Counted from the first letter of the stretch, positions 29,380 to 40,789 are shown. The stretch: 64,000 bases of DNA from Bacteroidota bacterium (GCA_036522515.1 DATDFQ010000043.1:372001-436000), one strand, 5' to 3'. Program-made: numbers and translations. The notes: generated by a model not told the origin, from the sequence alone.

Positions 29380-30144
29380 CTAGACGGTGAGAATTTCTGG
29401 TTCGGTGTCGGTCACCAGGATCGTATGCTCAAAATGGGCCGAGGGCTGGCCGTCGGCCGTGCGGATCGTCCATCCGTCGCGATCGACGCGCACCGGGTAC
29501 CGCCCGAGATTGACCATCGGCTCGATCGCAAGCGTCATGCCCCGCTGAAGCACGGTACCGGTACCGGCCTGGCCGTAATTGGGAATCGCCGGATCCTCGT
29601 GGAGATGGCGGCCCACGCCGTGGCCCACCAGATCCCGTACGACCGAAAAACCGCCGCCTTCGACGTGGCTCTGGACGGCCGCCGAAATGTCGTGGACCCT
29701 GTTTCCGGCCCTGGCCTGGGCGATCCCCTTGTAGAGCGACTCTTCCGCCCGTTTCAGCAGGCGGGATTTCTCCTCCGAGATCTTCCCGACCTCGAAGGTC
29801 CATGCGCCGTCGCCGAAAAACTGATTCTTCTTGACTCCGACGTCGAGCGAGACGATTTCCCCCTCGCGCAACGCTCTCGAACCCGGTATCCCGTGCACCA
29901 CCTCGTCGTCGATGGAGGTGCAGAGGCTCGCCGGGAACCGGTTCTCCGGGTCCGCTCCGTAGCCCTTAAACGCGGGCTCCCCCTTCTGGGATCGTATGTA
30001 CTCCTCGGCCATCGCGTCGAGCTCTTTGGTGGTGATACCCGGTTGAATGAATTTTTTCAAAATCCGCAATACTTCCGCCACAATCCAACAACACTCTCGC
30101 ATCAGTTCGATTTCCTGCGGCGACTTGATCGTTGCCTTCGCCAT
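29380..30144 (-). CDS. map: Methionine aminopeptidase, type I
   Basis: 254 residues from ATG 30142-30144 ([18 protein letters not shown]). The dinuclear metal ligands lie in [18 protein letters not shown] (two Asp), [13 protein letters not shown] (His), AIEPMVN (Glu) and AHFEHTILV (Glu); the substrate histidine is in [10 protein letters not shown]. It removes the starter methionine from new proteins. secY is 45 nt upstream; adk, often between secY and map, is absent. Confidence 0.97.
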   Translation of the reverse strand: MAKATIKSPQEIELMRECCWIVAEVLRILKKFIQPGITTKELDAMAEEYIRSQKGEPAFKGYGADPENRFPASLCTSIDDEVVHGIPGSRALREGEIVSLDVGVKKNQFFGDGAWTFEVGKISEEKSRLLKRAEESLYKGIAQARAGNRVHDISAAVQSHVEGGGFSVVRDLVGHGVGRHLHEDPAIPNYGQAGTGTVLQRGMTLAIEPMVNLGRYPVRVDRDGWTIRTADGQPSAHFEHTILVTDTEPEILTV

Positions 30145-30189
30145 GCTTCCTAATGATCTCCTACCACGCAACGCGGCCCGCGCCCGGCA

Positions 30190-31527
<1,338 letters not shown>

Positions 31528-31530
31528 GCA

Positions 31531-32010
31531 CTAAGTTCCGGACCGCTTGACTGTCAGCGCCTTGCCGCCGGCACTCTCGATTTTCAGCACCGCGCTCTTG
31601 CTGAACGCCTGCGCGGAGACCTCCAGGGTCGACTTCAATTCGCCGTCGCCCAGGATCTTCACCGGCACGTGCTTCTTCGAGAGAACTCCGAGCTTGTACA
31701 GGATCGCGGGGTCGACTTTCCCTTCCGCGATCTTGCCGGCTGCGGTGAGGCGCTCGAGGGTCGCCACGTTCACGGTCTGAAACTCCACCTTGAACGGGCT
31801 CGTGAATCCGAATTTCGGGACGCGCCGGACGAGCGGCATTTGTCCCCCCTCGAACCACGGGCGGTCGTGCCTGCCCGAGCGGGCGCCTTCGCCCTTGTGG
31901 CCGCGTGTGGCGGTCCCGCCGTGTCCGGATCCCTGGCCGCGCCCGATCCGCTTCACGCGCTTCCGGGAGCCCTTGGCGGGATGGAGATTGCTCAGCATCG
32001 AGTCGGTCAT
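31531..32010 (-). CDS. rplO: 50S ribosomal protein L15
   Basis: 159 residues. LSNLHPAKGSRKRVKRIGRG, then the Gly-rich GQGSGHGGTATRGHKGEGARSG, then the FEGGQMPLVRRVPKFGF motif. ATG 32010 has GGTGG upstream; ATG at 31998 (MLSNLHPAKG) is the alternative. L15 is a late-assembling tunnel-side protein. Confidence 0.97.
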   Translation of the reverse strand: MTDSMLSNLHPAKGSRKRVKRIGRGQGSGHGGTATRGHKGEGARSGRHDRPWFEGGQMPLVRRVPKFGFTSPFKVEFQTVNVATLERLTAAGKIAEGKVDPAILYKLGVLSKKHVPVKILGDGELKSTLEVSAQAFSKSAVLKIESAGGKALTVKRSGT

Positions 32011-32014
32011 CGTT

Positions 32015-32200
32015 CTAGCCCACCTCCTCGACCTTGACCAGATACTTGACCTTGTTGATCATCCCGCGAATCTGGGGAGAATCGGTCTTGATCACGGAGT
32101 AGTTCGGCCTGCCCAATCCGAGAGCCTCGATCGTGCGTTTGTGCGATTTGAGGCAATCGATCTGGCTGACGACCTGTGTAATTTTGAGTTTTCGAGTCAT
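32015..32200 (-). CDS. rpmD: 50S ribosomal protein L30
   Basis: 61 residues from ATG 32198-32200: MTRKLKITQVVSQIDCLKSH, then TIEALGLGRPNYSVIKTD and MINKVKYLVKVEEV. This is the usual short bacterial L30. A TTG two codons upstream overlaps the rpsE stop (TTGA) and is a possible alternative start. Confidence 0.95.
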   Translation of the reverse strand: MTRKLKITQVVSQIDCLKSHKRTIEALGLGRPNYSVIKTDSPQIRGMINKVKYLVKVEEVG

Positions 32201-32202
32201 AA

Positions 32203-32739
32203 TCAATTCACGGCTTCGGTGGTTTTGGCCGGGGTCCTGAACAGTTCCCCGAGAGACATTCCGCGCCGTTGCGCCATGGTTCGCGCGTCGATCAGCGAGA
32301 GGAGTCCCTGGAGGGTGGCCTTCACCACGTTATGAGGGTTGGAAGATCCGATCGATTTCGTCAGAATATCCTTGATACCGGCGGATTCGAGAACCGCGCG
32401 CACGCCGCCGCCGGCAATGAGGCCGGTTCCGGGAGAAGCCGGTTTCAGCAGAACTTTCGACGCTCCGAACTTCGCGGTGATGGCATGGGGGATCGTTCCG
32501 TTCACCACCGGCACCGTCACGATATTCTTCTTCGCGTCGTCGATTCCCTTGGAGATCGCGTCCTGGACTTCGTTCGCCTTGCCGAGCCCGATGCCGACAT
32601 GCCCGTTCCCGTCTCCGACGACGACGATCGCGCTGAAGCTGAAGCGCCTGCCGCCCTTCACGACTTTCGCAACCCGGTTGATATGAACCAACCGGTCTTT
32701 TAACTCTAGTTCGCCTGCTCTGATTCTCGCCACGTTCAT
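32203..32739 (-). CDS. rpsE: 30S ribosomal protein S5
   Basis: 178 residues from ATG 32737-32739 ([20 protein letters not shown]). The double-stranded RNA-binding domain has [30 protein letters not shown]; the second domain has [24 protein letters not shown]5 guards decoding accuracy. It is separated from rplR by a tRNA-Gln gene. Confidence 0.97.
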   Translation of the reverse strand: MNVARIRAGELELKDRLVHINRVAKVVKGGRRFSFSAIVVVGDGNGHVGIGLGKANEVQDAISKGIDDAKKNIVTVPVVNGTIPHAITAKFGASKVLLKPASPGTGLIAGGGVRAVLESAGIKDILTKSIGSSNPHNVVKATLQGLLSLIDARTMAQRRGMSLGELFRTPAKTTEAVN

Positions 32740-32771
32740 GTACTCCAAGTAGTTGTCCTGTTGAGTCCGTG

Positions 32772-32842
32772 CTGCCGGGGGAGGAGTCGAACCTCCACTG
32801 ACGGCTCCAAAGGCCGCTGTCCTGCCATTAGACGACCCGGCA
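32772..32842 (-). tRNA. tRNA-Gln (TTG) inside the spc operon
   Basis: Minus-strand acceptor TGCCGGG pairs with CCCGGCA (U1-A72, as usual for tRNA-Gln). Anticodon stem GCGGC/GCCGT encloses loop CTTTGGA, anticodon TTG. The T arm is GGAGG/CCTCC around TTCGACT, discriminator G. 71 nt, CCA not encoded. It lies 38 nt after rplR and 32 nt before rpsE, on the same strand, with no promoter or terminator seen in either gap. Confidence 0.93.
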
Positions 32843-32880
32843 ACGAGTGTCCGATCGATCGCCCGAGCCGGCCCGGGGGC

Positions 32881-33249
32881 TCAGAATTCCAATCCCGCCT
32901 CGCGCGCACCGTCCGCCAGGGCCTTCACGATTCCATGATAGAGGTAGCCGTTCCTGTCGAAGACGACTCTCTTCACCTTCTGCTCGACTGCCTTCTTCCC
33001 CACGTTCATACCCACGCGCTTTGCGATCTCTTTCCTGGCCTTGACGCCCTTCAGCTCTTCCCGGAGATCCTTCGAGAGGGTCGAGGTCGAGACGAGCGTC
33101 TTTCCGATCGAGTCGTCGACGAGCTGGGCGTACAGATGATGCAGGCTCCGGTACACCGTCAGCCGCGGCCGTTCCGTGGTCCCCTGGATCTTGAGGCGGA
33201 CGCGCCGCTTGATTTCCATCCGCCGTAGAATTCTTGATTTTTTGATCAT
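32881..33249 (-). CDS. rplR: 50S ribosomal protein L18
   Basis: 122 residues. [20 protein letters not shown] and the C-terminal [26 protein letters not shown] are typical of L18, which holds 5S rRNA on the 50S subunit. It follows rplF after 6 nt and precedes the embedded tRNA-Gln. Confidence 0.97.
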   Translation of the reverse strand: MIKKSRILRRMEIKRRVRLKIQGTTERPRLTVYRSLHHLYAQLVDDSIGKTLVSTSTLSKDLREELKGVKARKEIAKRVGMNVGKKAVEQKVKRVVFDRNGYLYHGIVKALADGAREAGLEF

Positions 33250-33255
33250 GCTCTC

Positions 33256-33813
33256 TTATCCTGCCTTCGCGCCTGCAGTCGCCGCCGCCTTGCCTGCCTT
33301 GCGCCGTATGTATTCTCCTTCGTACTTCACGCCTTTCCCCTTGTAGGGCTCGGGGGGCCGGAAGGAGCGAAGTTTAGCGGCAACCTGGCCGACCAGTTGT
33401 TTGTCGATTCCTGAGATGGTGACGTTTGTGGGCACCGGGACTTCGATCTTGATGCCGGCGGGAGCCTCGAAGAGGATCGGGTGCGAGTAGCCGAGCGCGA
33501 ACTGAATTTTCTTTCCCTTCACTTCCGCCTTGTACCCCACTCCGACGATCTCCAGCTTCCGCACAAAGCCCTCGGACACGCCTTTCACCATGTTATTGAT
33601 GAGCGCGCGCCAGGTGCCGTGGAGAGCCACCTGCGCCTTGACGTCGGACGAGCGCGTCACGCTGATTTCGTTCTCCTTGACGTCGATCCCGATGCTTTTG
33701 GGAATCGCGGCGGAGAGCTCTCCCTTCGGTCCGGTGACTTTAATCCGTCCGTCGGCGAGCTCCACCTTCACTCCCTTGGCGATGGGTATCAGTTTTCTTC
33801 CGATGCGCGACAC
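33256..33813 (-). CDS. rplF: 50S ribosomal protein L6
   Basis: 185 residues. MSRIGRKLIPIAKGVKVEL begins the first of two similar domains; PEPYKGKGVKYEGEYIRRKAGKAA is the family C-terminal motif. L6 lies at the stalk base by the factor site. Confidence 0.97.
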   Translation of the reverse strand: MSRIGRKLIPIAKGVKVELADGRIKVTGPKGELSAAIPKSIGIDVKENEISVTRSSDVKAQVALHGTWRALINNMVKGVSEGFVRKLEIVGVGYKAEVKGKKIQFALGYSHPILFEAPAGIKIEVPVPTNVTISGIDKQLVGQVAAKLRSFRPPEPYKGKGVKYEGEYIRRKAGKAAATAGAKAG

Positions 33814-33836
33814 TGTCTTCTCCTAAAAAAGAGGTG

Positions 33837-34232
33837 TTACCAGATCTGGCAGAGAACTTCTCCGCCGACGTTCATCGTGCCCGCGCTCTTTTCGGTGAGC
33901 ACGCCCCTGGACGTCGAAAGGATCCCAATCCCAAGCCCGTTCAGGACGCGGGGCAGTTCCCGGGCCGAGGCATACTTCCGGAGGCCGGGCTTGCTGATCC
34001 GCTTGAGTCCCGTGATCGCGTTGACTCCGTCGGAGGAGCGCAGCACGATCCTCAGCGTCCCCTGCTTGTTGTCGGGGATTTCCGTAAAGCTTCCGATGAA
34101 CCGCTCCTCGAGCAGGAGCTTGGTGATCTCCCGCTTCAAATATGACGAGGGGATATCGACGCGCTTGTGGCGCGCCCGGATTGCGTTCCGCAACCGGGTG
34201 AGATAATCTGCGATGGGGTCTGTAGTGTTCAT
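33837..34232 (-). CDS. rpsH: 30S ribosomal protein S8
   Basis: 131 residues. DPIADYLTRLRNAIRARHKRVDIP starts the protein and GLGIGILSTSRGVLTEKSA is the C-terminal signature. S8 binds the centre of 16S rRNA, and in E. coli represses the spc operon at rplE; no such site was identified here. Confidence 0.97.
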   Translation of the reverse strand: MNTTDPIADYLTRLRNAIRARHKRVDIPSSYLKREITKLLLEERFIGSFTEIPDNKQGTLRIVLRSSDGVNAITGLKRISKPGLRKYASARELPRVLNGLGIGILSTSRGVLTEKSAGTMNVGGEVLCQIW

Positions 34233-34247
34233 AAGGTTGTTTTGCTC

Positions 34248-34433
34248 CTACCAGCTCGCTTTTACGACGCCGGGAATTTTTCCCTCGAGGGCCATCTTCC
34301 TGAAGCAGATCCGGCAAATGCCGAATTTGCGGAGGAAGCCGCGCGGCCGGCCGCAGTTGTTGCACCGGTTGTGTTTTCGCACCGGGTACCGGGGCGTCTT
34401 CTTCGACTTTTCCATCATCGCCAAACGTGCCAC
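34248..34433 (-). CDS. rpsN: 30S ribosomal protein S14, zinc-binding type (type Z)
   Basis: 61 residues, the short form. C24-x2-C27 and C40-x2-C43 ([10 protein letters not shown]...CRICF) bind zinc. The C-terminus [10 protein letters not shown] is invariant in this type. It lies between rplE and rpsH. Confidence 0.97.
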   Translation of the reverse strand: MARLAMMEKSKKTPRYPVRKHNRCNNCGRPRGFLRKFGICRICFRKMALEGKIPGVVKASW

Positions 34434-34444
34434 GTCGTCTCTCC

Positions 34445-35140
34445 TTACTGTTGTTCCGAAGCGGTCTTTTCCTTGACCGGTTCCTCTCGCCGTACGAACG
34501 GCATGCCGAACCCCTTGAGAAGTTCGTACGCTTCCTGGTCCGTCTTTGCGGTCGTCACGAAGCAGACGTCCATTCCGAAGACCTTCGTCACTTTATCGAC
34601 GTCGATTTCGGGGAAGATGATATGCTCCTTCACCCCGATGGTATAGTTCCCGCGCCCGTCGAAGGACTTATCGGAGAACCCGCGGAAGTCGCGGATCCGG
34701 GGCACGGCGACGCTGATGAACCTGTCCATGAATTCATACATCCGGTGCTTTCGCAGCGTGACCTTCGCGCCGATCGCGAGCCCTTCCCGCAGCTTGAAGT
34801 TCGAAACCGCCTTTTTCGCCTTCGTGGTCACGACCTTCTGGCCGACGATCGTCTCGAGGTCCTTGACGACGACGTCCAGGAGCTTCGGATCCTGCGTCGC
34901 CTGCCCGACGCCGACATTGATCGCGATTTTTTCGAGCCGGGGGACCTGCATGACGTTCGAATAGTTGAAGCGCTTCACCAGATCCTGGACCAGCTGTTTG
35001 GTAAACAGCTCGTGCAGGCGCGGCGCCACTCCCGCCTCCTGCGTTCCCGCAGGCTGCGCGGAGGGGGCCTTTTTGGCGCCCTTTTCAGTTTTATCCGGCT
35101 TCGGTGTCTTCGGTGTCTTCGGTGCTTGTTCTTTTCCCAT
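34445..35140 (-). CDS. rplE: 50S ribosomal protein L5 with N-terminal extension
   Basis: 231 residues. The normal L5 core starts near residue 41 ([18 protein letters not shown]) and includes ITTAKAKKAV-like [18 protein letters not shown]. The first ~40 residues are Lys/Pro/Ala-rich ([10 protein letters not shown]...) and presumably disordered. L5 binds 5S rRNA and P-site tRNA. Gap from rplX is 12 nt. Confidence 0.97.
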   Translation of the reverse strand: MGKEQAPKTPKTPKPDKTEKGAKKAPSAQPAGTQEAGVAPRLHELFTKQLVQDLVKRFNYSNVMQVPRLEKIAINVGVGQATQDPKLLDVVVKDLETIVGQKVVTTKAKKAVSNFKLREGLAIGAKVTLRKHRMYEFMDRFISVAVPRIRDFRGFSDKSFDGRGNYTIGVKEHIIFPEIDVDKVTKVFGMDVCFVTTAKTDQEAYELLKGFGMPFVRREEPVKEKTASEQQ

Positions 35141-35152
35141 ACGAGTTCTTTT

Positions 35153-35476
35153 CTAAAACATCTCTTCGCAATTCCGGCAAACGCGCATCATGTGCTTTCT
35201 GCCGGTCGTTGCGTCTGTGACGGGTTTGTGTCCGAGCCTCGAAGGAGTATTGCACTTCGGGCAGACCACCATCACGTTCGGTGCGTTAATCGGGGCCTCT
35301 TTCTGGACGATCCCGCCCTGCGGATTCTTCTGCGAGGGCCTCGAATGGCGGCGGATGATGTTCACGCCCTCGATGATCACCCTTCCGTTGTCCCGGAACA
35401 CTTTGAGCACTTTTCCGGTCTTTCCGCGGGAATTCCCCGCGACGACTTTCACAGTATCATTCTTGTGGATTTTCAA
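35153..35476 (-). CDS. rplX: 50S ribosomal protein L24 (TTG start)
   Basis: 107 residues from TTG 35474-35476, which overlaps the rplN stop (TTGA) and has GGAAG just upstream. This gives [20 protein letters not shown] with the KOW motif intact; no other start fits. The C-terminal zinc-ribbon pair CPKC ... CRNC is kept. L24 starts 50S assembly. Confidence 0.95.
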   Translation of the reverse strand: MKIHKNDTVKVVAGNSRGKTGKVLKVFRDNGRVIIEGVNIIRRHSRPSQKNPQGGIVQKEAPINAPNVMVVCPKCNTPSRLGHKPVTDATTGRKHMMRVCRNCEEMF

Positions 35477-35841
35477 AGGACTTCCGGCGCAAGAGAGATG
35501 ATTTTCATATAGTTTTTTTCGCGCAATTCGCGGGCAACCGGCCCGAAGATCCGCGTCCCGCGGGGTTCGCCCTGGGGGTTCAGCAGCACGGCGGCGTTCT
35601 CGTCGAACCGGATGAAGGAACCATCCTTGCGGCGGGTCTCCTTCTTCGTCCGCACGATCACCGCCCGGGACATCTCGCCCTTCTTGATCGCGGCGCCGGG
35701 GATCGCGCTCTTCACCGAGACGACGATCAGGTCGCCCACTCCGGCGTAGCGTCGGTCGTGCCCGCCGAGCACCCGGATGCAACGGACCTTCTTGGCCCCT
35801 GAATTATCCGCCACGACGAGATTTGTTTCTTCCTGGATCAT
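35473..35841 (-). CDS. rplN: 50S ribosomal protein L14
   Basis: 122 residues. [20 protein letters not shown] and [20 protein letters not shown] are L14 signatures, and the protein ends [20 protein letters not shown]. It forms part of the intersubunit bridge to the 30S. Overlaps rplX by 4 nt. Confidence 0.98.
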   Translation of the reverse strand: MIQEETNLVVADNSGAKKVRCIRVLGGHDRRYAGVGDLIVVSVKSAIPGAAIKKGEMSRAVIVRTKKETRRKDGSFIRFDENAAVLLNPQGEPRGTRIFGPVARELREKNYMKIISLAPEVL

Positions 35842-35860
35842 CGGCTTGCAGTCCCTGCGC

Positions 35861-36139
35861 TTATTTTGCTTTTTCCACGATTTCGATGAGCCGCCACCGC
35901 TTCCGGCTGCTCAGAGGGCGAACTTCCATGATCTTGACCACATCGCCGATGCGCGCTTCCTGTTTTTCGTCGTGCGCCATCAGCTTTGAAGTCCGTTTGA
36001 AGTACTTCTTATAGAGGCCGTGGGGCACGCGCCGCTCGATCGCGACGACAATGCTCTTCTGCATCTTGTTGCTCACGACTTTCCCGATGCGCATTTTGCG
36101 CTGGGTCGGCCGTACAATCGAGGCGCCTGCGGATTCCAT
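35861..36139 (-). CDS. rpsQ: 30S ribosomal protein S17
   Basis: 92 residues from ATG 36137-36139. After ~13 lead residues, [20 protein letters not shown] begins the OB fold and [22 protein letters not shown] closes it. It starts 2 nt after the rpmC stop. Frame upstream is open but inside rpmC. Confidence 0.96.
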   Translation of the reverse strand: MESAGASIVRPTQRKMRIGKVVSNKMQKSIVVAIERRVPHGLYKKYFKRTSKLMAHDEKQEARIGDVVKIMEVRPLSSRKRWRLIEIVEKAK

Positions 36140-36141
36140 GT

Positions 36142-36372
36142 TCAGTTCCCTTTGGGAGGATTCTTCACTGTGGCCGCAGCGGCGCGAAGCTGCCGTTCCC
36201 GGAGAACGGTCTTCATCTTCGCGATGTCGCGGCGGCATTTCCGGATTTGCATCGGATTCTCCAGCTGGCTGGTCGCCTTCTGAAACTTCAGGTGAACGAG
36301 ATTCTCCTCCTCGTCCTTCATCCGTTTCGCCAGTTCCAGCTCCGGCAGTTCCCGAACTTCAAATATCTTCAC
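36142..36372 (-). CDS. rpmC: 50S ribosomal protein L29
   Basis: 76 residues forming two long helices: [20 protein letters not shown] and the conserved [23 protein letters not shown]29 lies at the tunnel exit beside L23. Gap to rplP is 19 nt. Confidence 0.96.
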   Translation of the reverse strand: MKIFEVRELPELELAKRMKDEEENLVHLKFQKATSQLENPMQIRKCRRDIAKMKTVLRERQLRAAAATVKNPPKGN

Positions 36373-36391
36373 GTTTCATTCCTCCTGCTTG

Positions 36392-36814
36392 TCAACCGGC
36401 CTGGTACGAGGGACGTGTGACCATGCGCGTCTTGATCGGAAGCTTGTGGGAGGCCAGGTCCATCGCTTCCGAAGCCACGTTTTTCTTGATCCCGCCCAGT
36501 TCAAACATGATCGTGCCGGGCTTTACCACCGCCACCCAGAATTCCGGCACGCCCTTGCCGCTTCCCATACGCGTCTCGGCCGGCTTCTTTGTCACGGGCT
36601 TGCTCGGGAAGATCCTGATCCAGACCTTTCCCTCGCGCTTCATCAGGCGGGTCAGCGCCACGCGCGCCGCCTCGATCTGCCTCTGCGTAATCCATCCCGG
36701 CTCGAGCGCTTTCAGGCCGAAATCCCCGAACGCGACGCTCGCTCCGCGGGTGGCTTTCCCGCGCATCCGGCCCCGCTGGGCCTTTCGGTATTTAACTCTT
36801 TTTGGGAGTAACAT
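36392..36814 (-). CDS. rplP: 50S ribosomal protein L16
   Basis: 140 residues. [21 protein letters not shown], then [19 protein letters not shown], then [21 protein letters not shown]16 helps place A-site tRNA and completes 50S assembly. Confidence 0.98.
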   Translation of the reverse strand: MLLPKRVKYRKAQRGRMRGKATRGASVAFGDFGLKALEPGWITQRQIEAARVALTRLMKREGKVWIRIFPSKPVTKKPAETRMGSGKGVPEFWVAVVKPGTIMFELGGIKKNVASEAMDLASHKLPIKTRMVTRPSYQAG

Positions 36815-36838
36815 TTTTCCTCAACAATCTTCCGTTTG

Positions 36839-37477
36839 TTACTTGGTCACTCTGTCGAGCACTTCGCCGCGGCAGATCCAGACTTTTACGCCGATGGTCC
36901 CATAGATCGTCATGGCGGTCGCCTGGGCATAGTCGATATCGGCGCGAAGCGTGTGAAGGGGAATGCGGCCCTCTTTGTATTGCTCCGACCTGGCGATTTC
37001 CGCTCCGCCGAGCCGCCCGCCGCACATCACGCGAACCCCTTCGGCGCCCATCCGCATCGCGGAGGTGATCGCCATCTTCATCGCGCGCCGGAACGACATT
37101 CTTCCTTCGAGCTGACCCGCGATATTCTCGGCCAGCAGGAAGCTGTCCAGCTCCGGTCTCTTGATCTCGTGAATGAGAATCTTCACCTCTTTATTGGTGA
37201 TCTGCTTCAACTCCTCTTCCAGTTGGGTGATTTCTTTCCCGCTCCGGCCGATGACGATGCCGGGGCGCGAGGTATGGATCGTGATCACCGCCTTCTTGGG
37301 GGTCCGGTCGATCAGGATTCGCGATATTCCGGCCTTCTTCAGACGATTGTGGACGTAACTCCGGACTTTGGAGTCTTCCTGAAGTTTCCCGGCAAAATCC
37401 TTGTCGTCGTACCAGTTTGAATCCCACGACCGCAGGATGCCGAGGCGAAAACCGACCGGATGTACTTTTTGGCCCAA
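36839..37477 (-). CDS. rpsC: 30S ribosomal protein S3 (TTG start)
   Basis: 212 residues from TTG 37475-37477, giving [20 protein letters not shown], the conserved opening; no ATG or GTG fits. The KH domain carries [12 protein letters not shown], and the C-terminal half [30 protein letters not shown] is standard. The TTG lies 7 nt after the rplV stop. The same frame is open upstream but overlaps rplV. Confidence 0.97.
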   Translation of the reverse strand: MGQKVHPVGFRLGILRSWDSNWYDDKDFAGKLQEDSKVRSYVHNRLKKAGISRILIDRTPKKAVITIHTSRPGIVIGRSGKEITQLEEELKQITNKEVKILIHEIKRPELDSFLLAENIAGQLEGRMSFRRAMKMAITSAMRMGAEGVRVMCGGRLGGAEIARSEQYKEGRIPLHTLRADIDYAQATAMTIYGTIGVKVWICRGEVLDRVTK

Positions 37478-37484
37478 GTGGACG

Positions 37485-37955
37485 CTACTCTTTCTCTTCT
37501 GTTGGTGAAGTCTGCTTGCGTGATGTTGATTTGGCCGAAACTTCCTTGGGCGAGCCTTCCTTGTGGGAAGCTTCCTTCGCCCGCGTTTTATGAGCGGCCT
37601 TCGCCTTGATCTTCTTCTGTGCGACGACAATCGTGAGATGGTTCGACCGCTTGACGATCCGGTAGGCCCGGCCCATCGGCGCCGGCAGCATGCGTTTCAT
37701 GCCCGGGCCGCCGTCGACGAAGACCTCCTTGATGTAGAGAGATTCCGGATCGACCCGGCCCGCCTCGTCTTTATTCTGCAAATTGGAAACCGCCGACCGG
37801 ACGACTTTCTCGGCGACCTTCGCCGCGGACTTCGCGGTGAAGTGAAGGATACTCAGCGCTTCCGGAACGGAGCGGCCGCGGATGAGATCGATCACCAGAC
37901 GCATCTTCCGCGGGGAAGAGTTGATATACCGGTTGATGGCGCGTGCTTCGAGCAT
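37485..37955 (-). CDS. rplV: 50S ribosomal protein L22 with basic C-terminal tail
   Basis: 156 residues. The L22 core ends near residue 113 ([19 protein letters not shown]); the last ~40 residues are rich in Lys, Ser, Glu and Ala ([17 protein letters not shown]...). The hairpin loop [12 protein letters not shown] reaches into the exit tunnel. Gap to rpsS is 4 nt. Confidence 0.97.
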   Translation of the reverse strand: MLEARAINRYINSSPRKMRLVIDLIRGRSVPEALSILHFTAKSAAKVAEKVVRSAVSNLQNKDEAGRVDPESLYIKEVFVDGGPGMKRMLPAPMGRAYRIVKRSNHLTIVVAQKKIKAKAAHKTRAKEASHKEGSPKEVSAKSTSRKQTSPTEEKE

Positions 37956-37959
37956 CTTG

Positions 37960-38250
37960 TTAACCCTCTGTGGTGGTCGTCGTTTCAGTCCTCAAACCGG
38001 GATGCCCCCTGAAAATACGGGTCGGGGCGAATTCTCCGAGCTTGTGTCCCACCATTCCCTCATGGACATAGACGGGAATAAACTTGTTTCCGTTGTGCAC
38101 CGCGAGCGTGAGCCCGACAAAATCGGGGGTGATCGTGGAGGACCGGCACCAGGTCTTGATGACCTTCTTCTGGCCGGAAGCCGCCATCGCCTCTATCTTG
38201 GCGAGAAGCCCCGGGTCTACGTACGGTCCTTTTTTGAGCGATCGAGTCAT
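37960..38250 (-). CDS. rpsS: 30S ribosomal protein S19
   Basis: 96 residues. [20 protein letters not shown], then [20 protein letters not shown] and [19 protein letters not shown]19 contacts S13 and tRNA in the 30S head. Gap to rplB is 21 nt. Confidence 0.98.
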   Translation of the reverse strand: MTRSLKKGPYVDPGLLAKIEAMAASGQKKVIKTWCRSSTITPDFVGLTLAVHNGNKFIPVYVHEGMVGHKLGEFAPTRIFRGHPGLRTETTTTTEG

Positions 38251-38271
38251 GCGGTAATTCCGATCCTGCGA

Positions 38272-39099
38272 TTATTTGCGGCGCTTAACGATATACTTGT
38301 TCGATTGCAGCTTGTGATGCCTGGTCTTCTTCCCCTTCGTGTGCCAGCCCCAGGGCGATACGGGGTGGGGGTTCCCCTGCGGCGACTTCCCCTCGCCTCC
38401 GCCGTGGGGGTGATCGACGGGGTTCTGCACCACGCCCCTCGACTGCGGGCGAATGCCGAGCCATCTCGACCGGCCCGCTTTGCCGATGCTGATGTTCTCG
38501 TGGTCGATGTTGCCGACGACGCCGATCGTCGCGTAGCATTCCTGGGGGACGTTCCGGATCTCGCCCGAAGGCATCCGGAGTTGCGCGTACTTTCCCTCTT
38601 TCGCCATCATGTGGATCGAGCAGCCGGCGCTCCTGGCGATCTGCCCGCCCTTACCGGGCCGCAGCTCGACGTTATGGATGAAGGTGCCGACCGGGATGTT
38701 CGCGAGCGGCATCGAGTTGCCCACTTTGATGTCCACGTCGGGCCCGGAGGCGATCACCTCGCCCACCTTCAGGCCGTCGGGCGCGAGGATATACCGTCTC
38801 TCTCCGCCGGTATACATCACCAGGGCGATCCTCGCGGAGCGGTTGGGATCGTATTCGATGGCGACGACCTTGGCGTTCACGCCCTTCTTGTCCCGTTTGA
38901 AATCGATGATCCGGTAGAAACGCTTGTGCCCGCCGCCCCGGTGCCGGGACGTGATATGGCCGTTGGTGTTCCTGCCGCCGGAACTCTTCAGCGGTTCGAG
39001 GAGCGACTTCTCGGGCTTCGACTTCGTGATCTCCTCGAAGGTCGGAATTGTCATCCATCGCGTGCCCGGGGTGTTCGGCTTCAGGATTCGGATACCCAT
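38272..39099 (-). CDS. rplB: 50S ribosomal protein L2
   Basis: 275 residues. [20 protein letters not shown] and the C-terminal [18 protein letters not shown], which holds the histidine near the peptidyl transferase centre, are intact. One of the two proteins closest to that centre. Confidence 0.98.
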   Translation of the reverse strand: MGIRILKPNTPGTRWMTIPTFEEITKSKPEKSLLEPLKSSGGRNTNGHITSRHRGGGHKRFYRIIDFKRDKKGVNAKVVAIEYDPNRSARIALVMYTGGERRYILAPDGLKVGEVIASGPDVDIKVGNSMPLANIPVGTFIHNVELRPGKGGQIARSAGCSIHMMAKEGKYAQLRMPSGEIRNVPQECYATIGVVGNIDHENISIGKAGRSRWLGIRPQSRGVVQNPVDHPHGGGEGKSPQGNPHPVSPWGWHTKGKKTRHHKLQSNKYIVKRRK

Positions 39100-39124
39100 G
39101 TGTCTTTTCTTCTCTCTCCGGGTG

Positions 39125-39415
39125 TTAAATGTTCTCGAACAGGTTGATCTTGTCGCCCTCTTTGAGGGTGACGAGCGCCTTCTTAAAATGTGCCGTCTTT
39201 CCGCGGAAGGACCCCCTCCGGGTCATTTGCGCCTTGGACTTGCCCTTGTAATTCATGGTGCGCACGTTCGTCACCTTCACGCCGAACTTCTTTTCGACGG
39301 CGCGGGCGATGTCGATTTTGTTCGCGGCCGGATCAACCTCGAACGCGTACAGCCCTTTTTCCTGCATGTTTGTCATTTTTTCCGTCACGATGGGACGGTA
39401 AAGGATGCCGATCAT
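39125..39415 (-). CDS. rplW: 50S ribosomal protein L23
   Basis: 96 residues. [20 protein letters not shown], then [21 protein letters not shown]23 is the docking point of trigger factor and SRP at the tunnel exit. The ATG overlaps the rplD stop by 4 nt. Confidence 0.97.
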   Translation of the reverse strand: MIGILYRPIVTEKMTNMQEKGLYAFEVDPAANKIDIARAVEKKFGVKVTNVRTMNYKGKSKAQMTRRGSFRGKTAHFKKALVTLKEGDKINLFENI

Positions 39416-40050
39416 GATTGCCCTTCATGAAACGTTTTTTCCAACAATTGGACCGCGCTCTTTTGGATCAGCAGGATCTGATTGTCGAGAATTTCGTAGG
39501 TGGACGCCTTGGCCGCTTCGATGACGTGGAGCAGGGGCATGTTGCGGCCGGACTTCCAGATCGCTTCGTCCCGCTGCGGCACCACCAGAAGCGTCTTCCT
39601 GCCCGAGAGCTCCAGCGCCTTCAGGATGGCCGCAAGATTCTTCGTCTTGATCTCCCCGAGCGAAAAATCTTCGACGATTTTGATCGACGCGCTTTTCGCC
39701 TTGTAGCTCAGCGCGGATTTCCGCGCGAGCTGCCGGATCTGCTTCGGCAGTTTATTGGAGTAGTCGCGGGGCATCGGTCCGAAGATCGTCCCGCCCCCCT
39801 TCCACAGCGGCGACCGGGCGGCGCCGATTCTCGCACGGCCCGTGTGCTTCTGCTTCCAGAGTTTCTTTCCGCTGCCGCTCACCTCGCCGTAGGTTTTCGT
39901 TTTTGCGGTCCCCTGGCGCCGGTTTGCGAGATGCACCGTCACCGCCTGGTAGATCGCATGATCGTTCGGCTCGATTTCGAAGACGGCGGGAGAAAGCTCG
40001 ATGCGCTCGCCGCTTTCCGTCCCGTCCTTTTTATAGATGTGCAGTTCCAT
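39412..40050 (-). CDS. rplD: 50S ribosomal protein L4
   Basis: 212 residues from ATG 40048-40050 (MELHIYKKDG). The tunnel loop VSGSGKKLWKQKHTGRARIG followed by RSPLWKGGGTIFGP is typical. An upstream in-frame ATG at 40092 would add 14 residues and overlap rplC, so it is less likely. In enterics L4 represses the S10 operon; no leader for that was identified. Confidence 0.97.
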   Translation of the reverse strand: MELHIYKKDGTESGERIELSPAVFEIEPNDHAIYQAVTVHLANRRQGTAKTKTYGEVSGSGKKLWKQKHTGRARIGAARSPLWKGGGTIFGPMPRDYSNKLPKQIRQLARKSALSYKAKSASIKIVEDFSLGEIKTKNLAAILKALELSGRKTLLVVPQRDEAIWKSGRNMPLLHVIEAAKASTYEILDNQILLIQKSAVQLLEKTFHEGQS

Positions 40051-40069
40051 GGCCTTGTCGGGAGACGTC

Positions 40070-40696
40070 CTATCCTTCTTTGAGAATCTCAACGTAACTG
40101 TTGATGTGCCCCGGGATGGATCCCCGGATGAGCAGCAAATTCGATTCCGGGATCACCTGAACCACCCGGAGATGCTTCACGGTCACGCGCTCGCCGCCCA
40201 TGCGGCCGGCCATGCGCATCCCCTTGAACACCCTCGACGGGTACGAGCTTGAACCGATCGAACCGGGAGCGCGTTCGCGGTCGCTCTGTCCGTGCGTCCG
40301 GAACCCTCCGCCGAAATGATGGCGTTTGACGACGCCCTGAAAACCCCGTCCCTTCGACGTCCCGGCGACGGAAACAAGTTCGCCCTTGGTGAAGAGCGCG
40401 TCGACCTTGATCTCCGCGCCGAGCGGGAACCTGGCCGTATCGAAGCCCTTGAACTCGCGAAGCATCTGCTTCGCGGGGATGCCCGCCTTCTTGAAGTGTC
40501 CGGCGGCGGGCTTGTTCACGAGCCGGACTTTGGCGTCGCCAAACCCGAGCTGGACCGCTTCGTAACCGTCGGCTTCCTTCGTCTTGATCTGGGCCACGAA
40601 ACAGGGCCCCGCTTCGATGACCGTACAGGGAATGGCTTCGCCTGTTTCGTCGAAGACACTCGTCATCCCGATTTTTTTACCTAGAATTCCTGACAT
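40070..40696 (-). CDS. rplC: 50S ribosomal protein L3
   Basis: 208 residues. [20 protein letters not shown], then the [17 protein letters not shown] loop that reaches the peptidyl transferase centre and holds the methylated glutamine region. A 93-nt spacer, without a clear promoter, separates it from rpsJ. Confidence 0.98.
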   Translation of the reverse strand: MSGILGKKIGMTSVFDETGEAIPCTVIEAGPCFVAQIKTKEADGYEAVQLGFGDAKVRLVNKPAAGHFKKAGIPAKQMLREFKGFDTARFPLGAEIKVDALFTKGELVSVAGTSKGRGFQGVVKRHHFGGGFRTHGQSDRERAPGSIGSSSYPSRVFKGMRMAGRMGGERVTVKHLRVVQVIPESNLLLIRGSIPGHINSYVEILKEG

Positions 40697-40789
40697 AAGA
40701 GGATATTGAACAATGAACGTGGCCCGTTTGACCGGCGCACGGGAAACAAGGGAGAGGCCCGCTGTCGGAGCTACAAACCCGAGTCTGTG

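Noticed and set aside
40697-40789. Possible S10-operon L4 leader between rpsJ and rplC
   Set aside because: No hairpin matching known L4 leaders could be drawn, and the position (after rpsJ) is wrong.
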